A program made the position numbers and the translations under genes. 39,876 nt of DNA from Limosilactobacillus oris DSM 4864 (GTDB lineage Bacteria > Bacillota > Bacilli > Lactobacillales > Lactobacillaceae): assembly GCF_001434465.1 (NCBI RefSeq), contig NZ_AZGE01000017.1, positions 1-39,876 on the forward strand, read 5' to 3'. The notes under the pieces are model-generated. The model saw only the letters and a program-made list of their open reading frames with translations, did not search any database and had not been told where the DNA came from. Of the stretch, positions 8,098 through 17,425 are shown one piece after another; position 1 is the stretch's first letter, and every line of letters begins with the position of its first letter.

Positions 8098-8336
8098 TTC
8101 CGTGTTTCCTCACTTAAAAATAGTTAGTTATTATTTGCTTTATTTTTTTAGTTATTGTTAATAAACAATCAATAGTAATGATAATTAATTGTTTATTAAA
8201 TTACAACCTTTTATCAGCAATCTTAAAGAAATTAAAAGGGGCATTAGCCGGAACCAGCTAAACTGGTTCGCAATCTAACTCCCCCACTTGTGTAGCCAGG
8301 CAACTGCAACGTGCCCGCCGCTACTATTTTAACTAT
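8098..8336. other. AT-rich intergenic region upstream of murA with a 12-base inverted repeat
   Basis: This 239-base gap lies between the pyrG stop and the murA start. Perfect 12-base arms, TTAATAAACAAT at 8158-8169 and ATTGTTTATTAA at 8188-8199, flank an 18-base AT-rich spacer. A second hairpin (GAACCAG at 8251-8257 with CTGGTTC at 8263-8269) probably helps end the pyrG transcript. No reading frame is supported. The murA promoter must lie in the AT-rich part. Confidence 0.5.
8251..8269 (-). terminator. Weak terminator-like hairpin after pyrG
   Basis: A seven-base perfect stem has a five-base loop. On the minus strand it is followed, after about 14 bases, by CCCCTTTTAATTT rather than by an immediate T-run, so its strength as a terminator is uncertain. 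Confidence 0.4.
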
Positions 8337-9956
<1,620 letters not shown>

Positions 9957-9985
9957 TTAATTAATTTCAGGTGCTAACCAAAATA

Positions 9986-10026
9986 AAGAAAAGCTCCCCA
10001 TTTCAACTGAAACAGGGAGCTTCTTT
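9986..10026 (-). terminator. Terminator between rpoE and pyrG
   Basis: AAGCTCCC (9991-9998) pairs with GGGAGCTT (10015-10022). The loop contains a second small TTTC/GAAA pairing. On the minus strand the stem is followed by TTCTTTATTTT. It should end the rpoE transcript. Confidence 0.85.
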
Positions 10027-10117
10027 TATTTAAGAACTTCATAGCCTGCATACTTTACAGGCGCCCAAGAAAGATAATACAAGCTCGCCGCAAAATAGTC
10101 AAGGCTCCTGACGAGAT

Positions 10118-10675
10118 TTATTCATCGTCGTCTTCTTCGTCCTCATCTTCATCATGTAATTCAGACAGCTGGTCCTCGATGTTGTCATCGAGGTCATCGT
10201 CATCATCACTGAAGTCGTCATTTTCTTCGTCGTAATCATCGTCGCTGCTATCGTCTTCGTCATGATCATCCAAGTCTTCATCTTCTGGATCATCGTTGTC
10301 GTAGTCGATCACATCGTCGTCATCATCAGAATCGGCCAAGAAGGCGTTAACCTTCCGCCGCTTCTTCTTCGGCCGGTCTTCTTCATCCTCGGTTTCACCA
10401 ACCGTTGCTTCGTCGATAGATTCGAATGGGTACCAAGCCCGCAGGCCCCAGGTATTGTCACCAAGGGAAATAAAACTGCCGTCGACATTCAAATCAGTGT
10501 AGAATTGAGCGAGGCGTTCCCGGATTTCCTCATCACTCTTGCCCAGGTACTGTTGAATTTCGTTAGTCAGGTCAACGAACGCCATCGCCTCACCATGATG
10601 AGCTAAAATAGCGTGCGCCACCTCAACCATTGAAAGCTCTGATTTGTCTTGGCCGTCAAAAACCTTTAATTCCAA
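10118..10675 (-). CDS. rpoE: DNA-directed RNA polymerase delta subunit
   Basis: The delta subunit of Firmicutes RNA polymerase, which speeds recycling of the enzyme and sharpens sensitivity to the initiating nucleotide. The N-terminal HARE-HTH domain ([23 protein letters not shown], about residues 1-90, ending near [13 protein letters not shown]) is followed by a basic patch (RPKKKRRK). A long disordered tail made almost wholly of Asp and Glu then runs to the C-terminus. An ATG four codons upstream overlaps the GAAGGGA ribosome binding site, so TTG at 10673-10675 is the likelier start and gives 185 residues. The tail is encoded by repetitive GAY/GAR codons, which explains several spurious frames there. 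Confidence 0.95.
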   Translation of the reverse strand: MELKVFDGQDKSELSMVEVAHAILAHHGEAMAFVDLTNEIQQYLGKSDEEIRERLAQFYTDLNVDGSFISLGDNTWGLRAWYPFESIDEATVGETEDEEDRPKKKRRKVNAFLADSDDDDDVIDYDNDDPEDEDLDDHDEDDSSDDDYDEENDDFSDDDDDLDDNIEDQLSELHDEDEDEEDDDE

Positions 10676-10720
10676 ATTGGTGCACATCCCTTCAAAAAGT
10701 CTAAACTACATCATACAATA

Positions 10721-11140
10721 CTAAGGTTGAAATTGCAATCGAAGCTGATAACTTCCCACAGTCTGCCCCGCCGTCACCAGGGAGTAATCCACCTTCAGCT
10801 GACCGGCCGGAATCGTGGGGTCAATCTCCTTCTCCAGCCGGCTGGTTTGGACTTCTAGACTGATGATTCCATACTGGGTCCGGTAACGGGTCGCCGTTGG
10901 TGCTGCCAAGTCAAAGTTAAGGAGGGTCGTCAGTTCCCCACTCCGGTGCAGGTGCACCTGGTCATCCAGGCGAAATTGGACGGGCGTACTGTGCCCCTGC
11001 TGGTGTTCCAGATAGCGCAGATAGTACTTACCGTTGAGTTCGACAAAGTTGCCCGTTTCGTTAAAACTAAACCGCTCCTGCTGACCATCCTGTTCAATGA
11101 CCGTGGTCAACTGGACGTGGACGGGTGTAATTTTCTTGAT
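10721..11140 (-). CDS. DUF1934 family beta-barrel protein (YwiB-like), probable AUC start
   Basis: A small cytoplasmic protein of the lipocalin-like DUF1934/YwiB family; its function is not established. The first canonical start in frame is TTG at 11108-11110, which has no ribosome binding site and would remove the first beta-strand. Ten codons earlier an ATC codon (11138-11140) sits nine bases after AAAGGGG. The reading from there, IKKITPVHVQLTTVIEQDG, matches the way family members begin as I recall them (short basic start, then TP, then IEQDG). A stop lies two codons before it. I therefore annotate 139 residues with a rare AUC start; a sequencing error is the alternative. It sits just upstream of rpoE and diverges from the lipL-like gene. 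Confidence 0.75.
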   Translation of the reverse strand: MKKITPVHVQLTTVIEQDGQQERFSFNETGNFVELNGKYYLRYLEHQQGHSTPVQFRLDDQVHLHRSGELTTLLNFDLAAPTATRYRTQYGIISLEVQTSRLEKEIDPTIPAGQLKVDYSLVTAGQTVGSYQLRLQFQP

Positions 11141-11172
11141 CCTTTACATCCCCTTTCGGTTCTTTCGTCACA

Positions 11173-11178
11173 ATTATA
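11173..11178 (-). promoter_or_regulatory. -10 box for the DUF1934 gene
   Basis: The minus strand reads TATAAT here, about 33 bases before the proposed start. No clear -35 box is seen. Confidence 0.45.
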
Positions 11179-11230
11179 CTTGAAACTGCTGAAAAAGGTG
11201 ACCGTTTAGGATTAATTTCCACAGCTTTCT

Positions 11231-11238
11231 TGTATAAT
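11231..11238 (+). promoter_or_regulatory. Extended -10 promoter for the lipL-like operon
   Basis: TGTATAAT is an extended -10 element with a perfect TATAAT, 39 bases before the ATG at 11277. The -35 region is weak, which is common for extended -10 promoters. Confidence 0.55.
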
Positions 11239-11276
11239 GACTATATAGAAACCAAAATCAAAGAAGAGTCAAACCT

Positions 11277-12101
11277 ATGGAACAATTTTTAAGCCAGCCG
11301 GTCAGCGAATTTCGCCAGCCGTTGCTGCCCCCTAATAATATCAGCTCATTTATCTACACCAACGCCATCCTGCGCAGCAGCGAAGGCTTGCCGACTCCCC
11401 TGCTTCACTTTTGGACATTAGAGGAGACCGTCATTCTTGGCCTCAAAGACCAACGGCTGCCCCACCTGGCAACCGCACTGGACCTCTTGCGGCACCGTCA
11501 TCACCACTACTTTATCCGTAATTCTGGCGGCTTGGCAGTGGTCAGCGACAACGGCATACTGAACTGTTCGCTGTTCTTCCCTTGGCACCTGGAAAAGCAG
11601 CAGTTAACGATTGACGAAGCCTACCAGCGGATGGTCACCGTCATCCAGGCTGCCTTCCCTGAACTGGCGATTGAAACCGGCGAAGTTACCCACTCTTACT
11701 GTCCCGGCAGCTTTGACGTTCAGGTCAATGGTCAAAAAATCGGTGGAATTTCCCAACGACGAAACATGGCGGGTGTCGTCGTCATGCTCTACCTCAGCAT
11801 TAACGGCAACCAGCTTTCCCGGGGTGAATTGATTCGTGATTTTTATACGGCTGGTCTCCAATCCACGCCAAACAAGTGGCATTTTCCCGACGTGTGGCCG
11901 GCGGCAATGACGAATATCTCTGACCTTCTTGGTCGCCCCATTACAATTGCCGAAGCCCAGGACCGGCTGCGCGGCGTTTTCAGTTTGACGGACAACCAGG
12001 CCTTCAAACAGCTCACCTGGCAGCCCCAGTTTATCAAGTATTTAAATGATGAACGACTAGCAATCAGCAAGCTGCAAGAACGGTTACCGAAGGAGGTTTA
12101 A
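11277..12101 (+). CDS. Lipoyl/octanoyl protein transferase, LipL-like
   Basis: A member of the BPL/LplA/LipB fold that moves octanoyl or lipoyl groups onto lipoyl domains of 2-oxoacid dehydrogenases or GcvH. The 274 residues include RNSGGLAVVSD (81-91), SYCPGSFDVQVNGQKIGGISQRR with Cys142 and Lys154, and LSRGELIRDFY. The Cys in the SYCPG motif is the acyl-enzyme residue of LipM/LipL-type amidotransferases and is absent from ordinary LplA ligases, so I favour a LipL-like transferase. Which carrier it uses is not visible, since no gcvH or pdh genes are here. The upstream ribosome binding site is weak. The next gene starts two bases after its stop. Confidence 0.85.
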   Translation: MEQFLSQPVSEFRQPLLPPNNISSFIYTNAILRSSEGLPTPLLHFWTLEETVILGLKDQRLPHLATALDLLRHRHHHYFIRNSGGLAVVSDNGILNCSLFFPWHLEKQQLTIDEAYQRMVTVIQAAFPELAIETGEVTHSYCPGSFDVQVNGQKIGGISQRRNMAGVVVMLYLSINGNQLSRGELIRDFYTAGLQSTPNKWHFPDVWPAAMTNISDLLGRPITIAEAQDRLRGVFSLTDNQAFKQLTWQPQFIKYLNDERLAISKLQERLPKEV

Positions 12102-12103
12102 GA

Positions 12104-13468
12104 GTGCGTTTCAGTGACGAACAGTTATCCCGGGAGAAAGTTTTCCGGGACCCCATCCACGGTCAGATCATCGTGGATAACCAGATTATTTTAGACTTGA
12201 TTAACACCCCTGAATTTCAGCGTCTCCGGCGGATTAAGCAGCTGGGAACCTCTTCCTTTACCTTTCACGGGGCCGAACACTCCCGCTTTGGACACTGCCT
12301 TGGGGTTTACGAAATTACCCGGGAAATGTGCAACTATTTCCAGCGAAACTATCCCCACCAGCAAGCCGGTGACGGCTGTTGGGACGACCGCGAGCGGCCC
12401 GTTGCCCTCTGTGCAGCCCTCTTGCATGACCTGGGGCACGGACCATATTCCCATACCTTTGAACATATTTTTAATACAGACCACGAACAGATCACCCGCC
12501 AGCTGATTACCAGTCCCGGGACCAACATTAACCGGATCCTCCGGCGGGTTTCCCCAGACTTCCCCCACCAGGTCGCTAGTGTCATCGACCACACCTACGA
12601 AAACCAGCAAGTCGTTCAAATGATTTCTAGCCAGGTCGACGCCGACCGGATGGACTACCTCCAGCGGGATTCCTACTACACCGGTACTAACTATGGTAAG
12701 TTTGACCTCGACCGGGTCCTCCATGTAATGCGACCGGTCGAGGGCGGAATTGCCTTTGAGATTTCCGGAATGCACGCGGTTGAAGACTACATCATCAGCC
12801 GCTTGCAAATGTATTTGCAGATTTACTTTCACCCCGTTTCCCGGGCAATGGAAGTGATTTTGGACCACCTGCTGATGCGGGCCAAGTACATCTACGAGCA
12901 CCCTAATGACTTCGAGCCAGAGTTTACCCCGCACATGCTGATGCCCTTCTTTAACCATAAATTTAGTTTGGACGACTACCTCGCCTTAGACGATGGGGTC
13001 CTGACCACCTATTTCAACCACTGGACCCATTCCCGGGACCACATTCTCAGTGACTTGGCACGGCGGTTCCTCTACCGGCGGCCCTTCAAGTCAGCGATTT
13101 ATGACCAGCACTCGGCCGCCTGCCTGCCGAAGCTGCGCGAGTTAATTCAAACGGCCGGTTTCAACAGCGACTACTATACCGCGGTCAATGATAGTTTCAA
13201 ACTCCCCTATGATACTTACAATCCCCAGGATTCAAACCCTCAAACCCAAATCGAGCTGGTTCAACCCAACGGTGAATTCGTTGAACTGTCCCAGGTCTCA
13301 ACCCTGGTTGCCAGCGTTTCCGGGCGCGAAGCCGGTGACCAGCGCTTCTTTTTCCCTAAGGAAATGCTCGAGAAGCACCAGGACATTGAGGTGTTCGAAC
13401 CCATTTATGAGCAATTCCAGCACTACATTAAAAACAACCACATCGTTAACCCCAAGGAGGAACAATAA
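12104..13468 (+). CDS. HD-domain phosphohydrolase, YwfO-like
   Basis: A 454-residue metal-dependent phosphohydrolase related to dGTPases. HD-domain residues are visible as HSRFGHCLG (His64), LLHDLGHGPYSH (His108, Asp109) and DADRMDYLQRDSYY, in the same order as in the Bacillus YwfO and enterococcal dNTPase proteins. The likely reaction is hydrolysis of dNTPs to nucleoside and triphosphate; the exact substrate is inferred from the family. The GTG start at 12104 is preceded by AGGAGG inside the end of the previous gene, so the two genes are translationally linked. The following HAD gene starts three bases after its stop. Confidence 0.9.
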   Translation: MRFSDEQLSREKVFRDPIHGQIIVDNQIILDLINTPEFQRLRRIKQLGTSSFTFHGAEHSRFGHCLGVYEITREMCNYFQRNYPHQQAGDGCWDDRERPVALCAALLHDLGHGPYSHTFEHIFNTDHEQITRQLITSPGTNINRILRRVSPDFPHQVASVIDHTYENQQVVQMISSQVDADRMDYLQRDSYYTGTNYGKFDLDRVLHVMRPVEGGIAFEISGMHAVEDYIISRLQMYLQIYFHPVSRAMEVILDHLLMRAKYIYEHPNDFEPEFTPHMLMPFFNHKFSLDDYLALDDGVLTTYFNHWTHSRDHILSDLARRFLYRRPFKSAIYDQHSAACLPKLRELIQTAGFNSDYYTAVNDSFKLPYDTYNPQDSNPQTQIELVQPNGEFVELSQVSTLVASVSGREAGDQRFFFPKEMLEKHQDIEVFEPIYEQFQHYIKNNHIVNPKEEQ

Positions 13469-13470
13469 TA

Positions 13471-14295
13471 ATGGCAATTAAGATGGTCGCAATCGACATT
13501 GACGGTACCCTCATCAACGACCAGCGGGAAATCACCCCCCGGACGGTCGCAGCAATTAAAAAGGCCAGCCAGCAAGGAGTCAAAATCGTCCTGTGTACTG
13601 GCCGGCCAATGACGGGTGTCACCGCCTACCTGAAACAGCTCGGCTTGAACGACCGGGACGACGAATACGTAGTCAGCTTTAACGGCGGCCTCGCCCAAAC
13701 CACTAGCGGTCAAGTAATGGTCGACGAAAGCATGGCCTTTGATGATTACGCAGACTGGGAGAACTACTGTCTTAAAGAAAACGTCCACTCACAGTTGGAA
13801 ACCCGGGACTACATCTACACTACTAACCAGGACATTAGCAAATACACCGTTTACGAATCCGACCTGGTCGACATGCCAATCCGCTACCGGTCCCTTGATG
13901 AGATGGCCCGGATTCGGGACCAGTACGTCATCGCTAAGGCAATGATGGTCGACGAAAAGGACGTCATCGACCGGGCCCTCGCCAACCTGCCGGAGGAGCT
14001 GGCAAGCCGCTTTTCTATCGTCCGCAGCGAGGACTTCTACTTAGAGTTTATGCGCAAGGGTGTCAGCAAGGGGCAGGCACTGGATATGCTATGCAAGGAA
14101 CTGGGGATTGCCGCCAGTGAAGTAATGGCCCTGGGGAACGCCCAGAATGATAACTCAATGCTGGAATTTGCCGGTCACGGGGTCGCCATGGGCAATTCCA
14201 TTCCAGAGACCCTGGCGGTTGCTGATGACGTTACCGCCGACAATAATCACGACGGGGTCGCCGCCGCGATTGATAAGTATGTGTTTAACAACTAA
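13471..14295 (+). CDS. Cof-type HAD-family sugar phosphatase (YidA-like)
   Basis: A 274-residue haloacid-dehalogenase-fold phosphatase of the Cof/YidA group, which hydrolyses sugar phosphates and other small phosphate esters. Motif I is DIDGT with Asp9 and Asp11. Motif II is LCTGRP, motif III contains Lys in MRKGVSKGQALDML, and motif IV is MALGNAQNDNSML with FAGHGVAMGNS after it. The first residue of the usual GDxxND motif IV is replaced (LGNAQND), a common variation in this group. It ends the three-gene unit; its AGGAGG ribosome binding site lies at the end of the HD gene. Structured repeat copy B follows the stop. Confidence 0.9.
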   Translation: MAIKMVAIDIDGTLINDQREITPRTVAAIKKASQQGVKIVLCTGRPMTGVTAYLKQLGLNDRDDEYVVSFNGGLAQTTSGQVMVDESMAFDDYADWENYCLKENVHSQLETRDYIYTTNQDISKYTVYESDLVDMPIRYRSLDEMARIRDQYVIAKAMMVDEKDVIDRALANLPEELASRFSIVRSEDFYLEFMRKGVSKGQALDMLCKELGIAASEVMALGNAQNDNSMLEFAGHGVAMGNSIPETLAVADDVTADNNHDGVAAAIDKYVFNN

Positions 14296-14340
14296 CATCC
14301 CGGCCGGAAGAAAAATCTTTTTCCTGCAAAATAAGAACCC

Positions 14341-14482
14341 AATAAGGCTCCAGTGCCCGGCAAACCGAGCCCTGGAGCCTTACTTATTAGCTTTCTTCAA
14401 GAAATAATCACGCTTTAACTGGAGAGTGGAGCAATGAGCTAGGCAAATTGGCAGTGGCCCACCATCCTTATAGTTTAAAGGC
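14341..14482 (+). repeat. Structured intergenic repeat, copy B
   Basis: The central hairpin (14341-14387) has outer arms AATAAGGCT and AGCCTTA, then CCAG/CTGG and CGG/CCG pairs of the conserved core. About 60 bases on, AAATTGG, CCCA and a CCTT/AAGG hairpin (about 14466-14481) match the later part of copy A. The last hairpin overlaps the stop codon of the convergent amide hydrolase gene. The 5' GCTG/CAGC hairpin of copies A and C is not recognisable here. Confidence 0.55.
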
Positions 14483-15343
14483 CACGGGCTGTTGACCCAC
14501 CGCCGAATTCAAATCATAGCTGACCCTTCGTTGGGTTCGGCAATCCGTAAAGTAATACCGAAGGCGCTGACGGTCAACTACCGCCTGGTAGTGAGTATAG
14601 TTATGCTCGTGCTTCCTAGTATGGGGGACGGTAACGGTTTGTAGGAAAGTCGCCATTGCCGCAACTGTCTGGGGCTTCTTCTGCCAGCTCGTCAACACTG
14701 CCTGTTGAAACCGCGCCACCGAATTTCCACCAGCTGGCCACGCTCCCTGATAATTGACCACTGCCCGCGGGACAAACTGGCGGTCCGCGATTCCCAGCCT
14801 GTGATTCAAGCGTTCCACCTGGTCGGCTAATGCCGGCGTGTTTGTTAATCCTCCGCAGGGGTTGCGCATGAGTTTCAGCCGTCCACCCAGTGGCTCAATC
14901 ACGTACGTTCCACTATCATCTGCCAATAGCCAGTGGAAAGGATAGTAGTTGTCATCGAACCAGCGCCGTCCCACCACCGAGACCTGCTCTAGGTTCGCCG
15001 CTAACTCGGCGACCGTTGCGTGTTTGCCCAGCACCCAGAGAATAAAGTCCTGGGGTGTCAATCCCCGAGTGCCAGGGCGGACGGTCTTCTCATAGCTTGC
15101 CGCAACCGGAAAAAAGAGTTCCGCGCAAAACAAGCCCGCACTGTTCAGCCCGTCGCCGAGCAGGTAGTGGCCGTCAAAGTGCCGCATCCCGCCGAGAATC
15201 CGGTAGCGGTTGGTCAAAACCTGGCCGCCAATCGCCGGCTGCCACTGAAAAGCCGCCGGTAAATAAGTTAGCTGCCACGGCGTACGGGGTGGAAAATCCA
15301 TCGTTCGCCCGATGAGGTCGTTGCTCGTTATTACCGTGCACAC
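14468..15343 (-). CDS. Choloylglycine-hydrolase-family amidase (Ntn hydrolase)
   Basis: An N-terminal-nucleophile amidase of the penicillin V acylase / bile salt hydrolase family. The GTG start (GGGAGG eight bases upstream) is followed at once by a Cys codon, so removal of Met exposes Cys2 as nucleophile. The GRTMDF motif supplies the Arg and Asp, GLNSAGLF the conserved Asn, and GGLTNTP a second Asn. An Arg in VARFQQ matches the last catalytic residue. At 291 residues it is shorter than typical bile salt hydrolases (about 320), so penicillin V acylase, N-acyl-homoserine lactone acylase or another amide are equally possible substrates. No signal peptide is seen. Confidence 0.8.
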   Translation of the reverse strand: MCTVITSNDLIGRTMDFPPRTPWQLTYLPAAFQWQPAIGGQVLTNRYRILGGMRHFDGHYLLGDGLNSAGLFCAELFFPVAASYEKTVRPGTRGLTPQDFILWVLGKHATVAELAANLEQVSVVGRRWFDDNYYPFHWLLADDSGTYVIEPLGGRLKLMRNPCGGLTNTPALADQVERLNHRLGIADRQFVPRAVVNYQGAWPAGGNSVARFQQAVLTSWQKKPQTVAAMATFLQTVTVPHTRKHEHNYTHYQAVVDRQRLRYYFTDCRTQRRVSYDLNSAVGQQPVAFKL

Positions 15344-15420
15344 TTTAACCGCCTCCCTAGTAAAAAGGCCAGCGGAAAAATTAATTTCCTCTGACCAAAT
15401 TATCTTCTCAGTATAACCAA

Positions 15421-16107
15421 TTAGCTTAGTTTGGTAACGGCCCCGGTCTCGTTATTATACTGGTAAATTCCCACCAGGTTGGCAACAGTATTGTCGCTGT
15501 TGCTCCGCCGTACTTCAAACTTGTAGGTATTGCCAGACTTGCCCGTCTGAACGATTTGGTAGCCCTTATCGCCGCTAAAGCCCATCTTGTTAGCGAACGC
15601 TACTACTACATCATCATTCATCTGGTCAGTGCTGCTCTGACTAGTACTTGCCTTGCTGTCCGCAACGCTGCTTGAGGAGCTGCTGCTGTTTTGCGCCTTA
15701 TTGATCTGCTTTTGCAACTTATTGTTAGCTTTCCGCATCTCTGGACTAGCAGACTTTTGCTCCTTCAAAGTAGCGGCCGCGGTGGCGTAGTTGCCACTCC
15801 GGTAAGCATTCCGCGCGCTCATGTAGTTTTGTAAGTCAGTAGCAAGATAATCTTCCTGCGTTGAACGATTATTAGCGCTGTTTAGCCGATCGTAAGCACC
15901 TTGGTAGTCCTCCTTTTGAATCAGCTTGTTAGCTGACCGGTAAGCATCACTCTGCTTACTGCTCGAAGTAGTCTTCGCCGAGCGAACGGATGAACTGCTG
16001 GCTGCCGTAGTCGTCGTCTCATGGTGACCGCACCCTGCCAATGTCAAAGCAATGGCAATGGCAGCAGAACCGGTAAGCACCTTATTAAATAATGGTTTTG
16101 TTTGCAT
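15421..16107 (-). CDS. Ser-rich lipoprotein of unknown function
   Basis: A 228-residue exported lipoprotein. The signal peptide is a basic start, a hydrophobic core and the lipobox LAGC, which places the mature N-terminal Cys at about residue 26. Two low-complexity Ser/Thr linkers (about 35-50 and 140-160) flank a helical segment (about 52-135) with tetratricopeptide-like YRSANKLIQKEDYQGAYDRL and YRSGNYATAAATLKEQ repeats. A C-terminal domain of about 60 residues contains YKFEVRRSNSDNTV and may be a small beta-domain. The start follows AAGGAGG. I cannot assign a function; neighbours are unrelated housekeeping genes. Confidence 0.8.
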   Translation of the reverse strand: MQTKPLFNKVLTGSAAIAIALTLAGCGHHETTTTAASSSSVRSAKTTSSSKQSDAYRSANKLIQKEDYQGAYDRLNSANNRSTQEDYLATDLQNYMSARNAYRSGNYATAAATLKEQKSASPEMRKANNKLQKQINKAQNSSSSSSSVADSKASTSQSSTDQMNDDVVVAFANKMGFSGDKGYQIVQTGKSGNTYKFEVRRSNSDNTVANLVGIYQYNNETGAVTKLS

Positions 16108-16352
16108 GTTAACCTCCTTAGCTACTGCGCCTTTATTATATCATGGAAGGTCAAGTGAACCCAAAATCTTAAAAAAAACGCAAGCTCTGCTACCCTCCCC
16201 AGCAAAGTCAGGGGCTGCTGACCACGAATAATGGACATGGCTGGTGCCAGCCGGTGGAAAAGGGGTTAGTAGGGCTGCAACACTTCCAGCTTTAAAATAG
16301 CAAAGAGGCTGAGCTATTTCTCAGCCTCTCTCGTGATGACCATTAGCAAATC
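16108..16352. other. Intergenic region between prs and the lipoprotein gene
   Basis: It holds the prs terminator (16305-16328) and the promoter region of the lipoprotein gene. A GC-rich middle (about 16195-16260) contains small palindromes such as GGCTGGTGCCAGCC. No reading frame is supported. Confidence 0.4.
16305..16328 (-). terminator. Terminator of prs
   Basis: A perfect nine-base stem, GAGGCTGAG with CTCAGCCTC, has a six-base loop. On the minus strand it is followed by TTTGCTATTTT. It lies just past the prs stop. Confidence 0.85.
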
Positions 16353-17339
16353 TTAGTCGATTTTCTTAGCACTCTGAAAGACCTGCTTAAACAGGGGACT
16401 CACTGGGCGGTTTTCATTAATCCGCTTAATGGCAGCCGCAATCAACGGCGCTACGGAAACCTGCTTGATCTTATCAATTTGCTTTTCTTTTGGCAGTTGG
16501 ATGGAGTCGGTCACAACGACTTCCTTCAACGGTGACTTCGCCAGCCGCTCAATTGCCGGGCCAGACAAGACCGCATGGGTACATGAAGCGTAGACTTCCT
16601 TGGCACCCGCGTCAATTAGCGCCTGCGAGCCTAAGGTAATCGTCCCGGCGGTATCAATCATGTCATCAATCATGATGCAGGTCTTGCCCTTAACATCCCC
16701 GATGATGTTCATCACCTGAGCAACGTTAGCCTTGGGGCGCCGCTTATCAATAATCGCAATCGGCGACTTCAAAAATTCCGCCAATGCCCGGGCCCGGGTT
16801 ACCCCACCGTGGTCGGGTGAAATTACGACCGCGTTGTCGGCAACCCCTTCCTTGATAAAGTACTCGGCTAGTAATGGCGCGCCCATTAAGTGGTCCACCG
16901 GGATGTCGAAGAAGCCTTGAATTTGGGCCGCGTGAAGGTCGAGGGCAATCACCCGGTCTACCCCAGAGTTTTGCAGCATGTTGGCAACCAGCTTAGCCGT
17001 AATTGGTTCCCGGCTCCGGGCCTTCCGGTCTTGCCGTGCATAGCCGTAATATGGCAAGACAACGTTAATTGTCTTTGCACTTGCCCGCCGCAAGGCATCG
17101 ACCATGATCAGCAGTTCCATTAAGTTATCATTAACGGGCGCTGACGTTGACTGAATAACGTAGACGTTGTCACCACGGACGCTTTCCTCAATGTTAATTT
17201 GAATTTCACCGTCACTAAAACGGTCCACTGAAAGTTTTCCCAGCTCGATTCCCAGGTGTTGGGCGATTTTTTCTGCCAAGGGGCGGTTCGAGTTGAGCGC
17301 AAACAGTTTTAAGTTGGAATCAGTATTCGACTGTGTCAT
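16353..17339 (-). CDS. prs: Ribose-phosphate pyrophosphokinase
   Basis: Makes phosphoribosyl pyrophosphate (PRPP) from ribose 5-phosphate and ATP for purine, pyrimidine and NAD synthesis and histidine or tryptophan pathways. The 328 residues include [39 protein letters not shown], the metal-binding [11 protein letters not shown], the flexible loop VDKRRP-like [13 protein letters not shown], and the PRPP-binding [19 protein letters not shown] precedes the ATG. It lies 86 bases after glmU, the same order as in Bacillus (purR, glmU, prs), and PRPP is the effector that PurR senses. Confidence 0.97.
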   Translation of the reverse strand: MTQSNTDSNLKLFALNSNRPLAEKIAQHLGIELGKLSVDRFSDGEIQINIEESVRGDNVYVIQSTSAPVNDNLMELLIMVDALRRASAKTINVVLPYYGYARQDRKARSREPITAKLVANMLQNSGVDRVIALDLHAAQIQGFFDIPVDHLMGAPLLAEYFIKEGVADNAVVISPDHGGVTRARALAEFLKSPIAIIDKRRPKANVAQVMNIIGDVKGKTCIMIDDMIDTAGTITLGSQALIDAGAKEVYASCTHAVLSGPAIERLAKSPLKEVVVTDSIQLPKEKQIDKIKQVSVAPLIAAAIKRINENRPVSPLFKQVFQSAKKID

Positions 17340-17425
17340 TAGAGCCTCCGGAAGTATAAGTAAGTCTTTTGTCTATCCTTATCTATGATATAGAGCGGTC
17401 TGTTAAAAAGCAAGCAAAAGTCGGC

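Noticed and set aside
10099-10293. Met/Thr-rich 64-codon frame over the rpoE tail
   Set aside because: It is an out-of-frame reading of the repetitive Asp/Glu codons of rpoE.
12191-12958. Long 255-codon frame antisense to the HD phosphohydrolase
   Set aside because: It lies fully inside a well-supported gene on the other strand, has no family signature, and its length follows from the GC-rich codon use.
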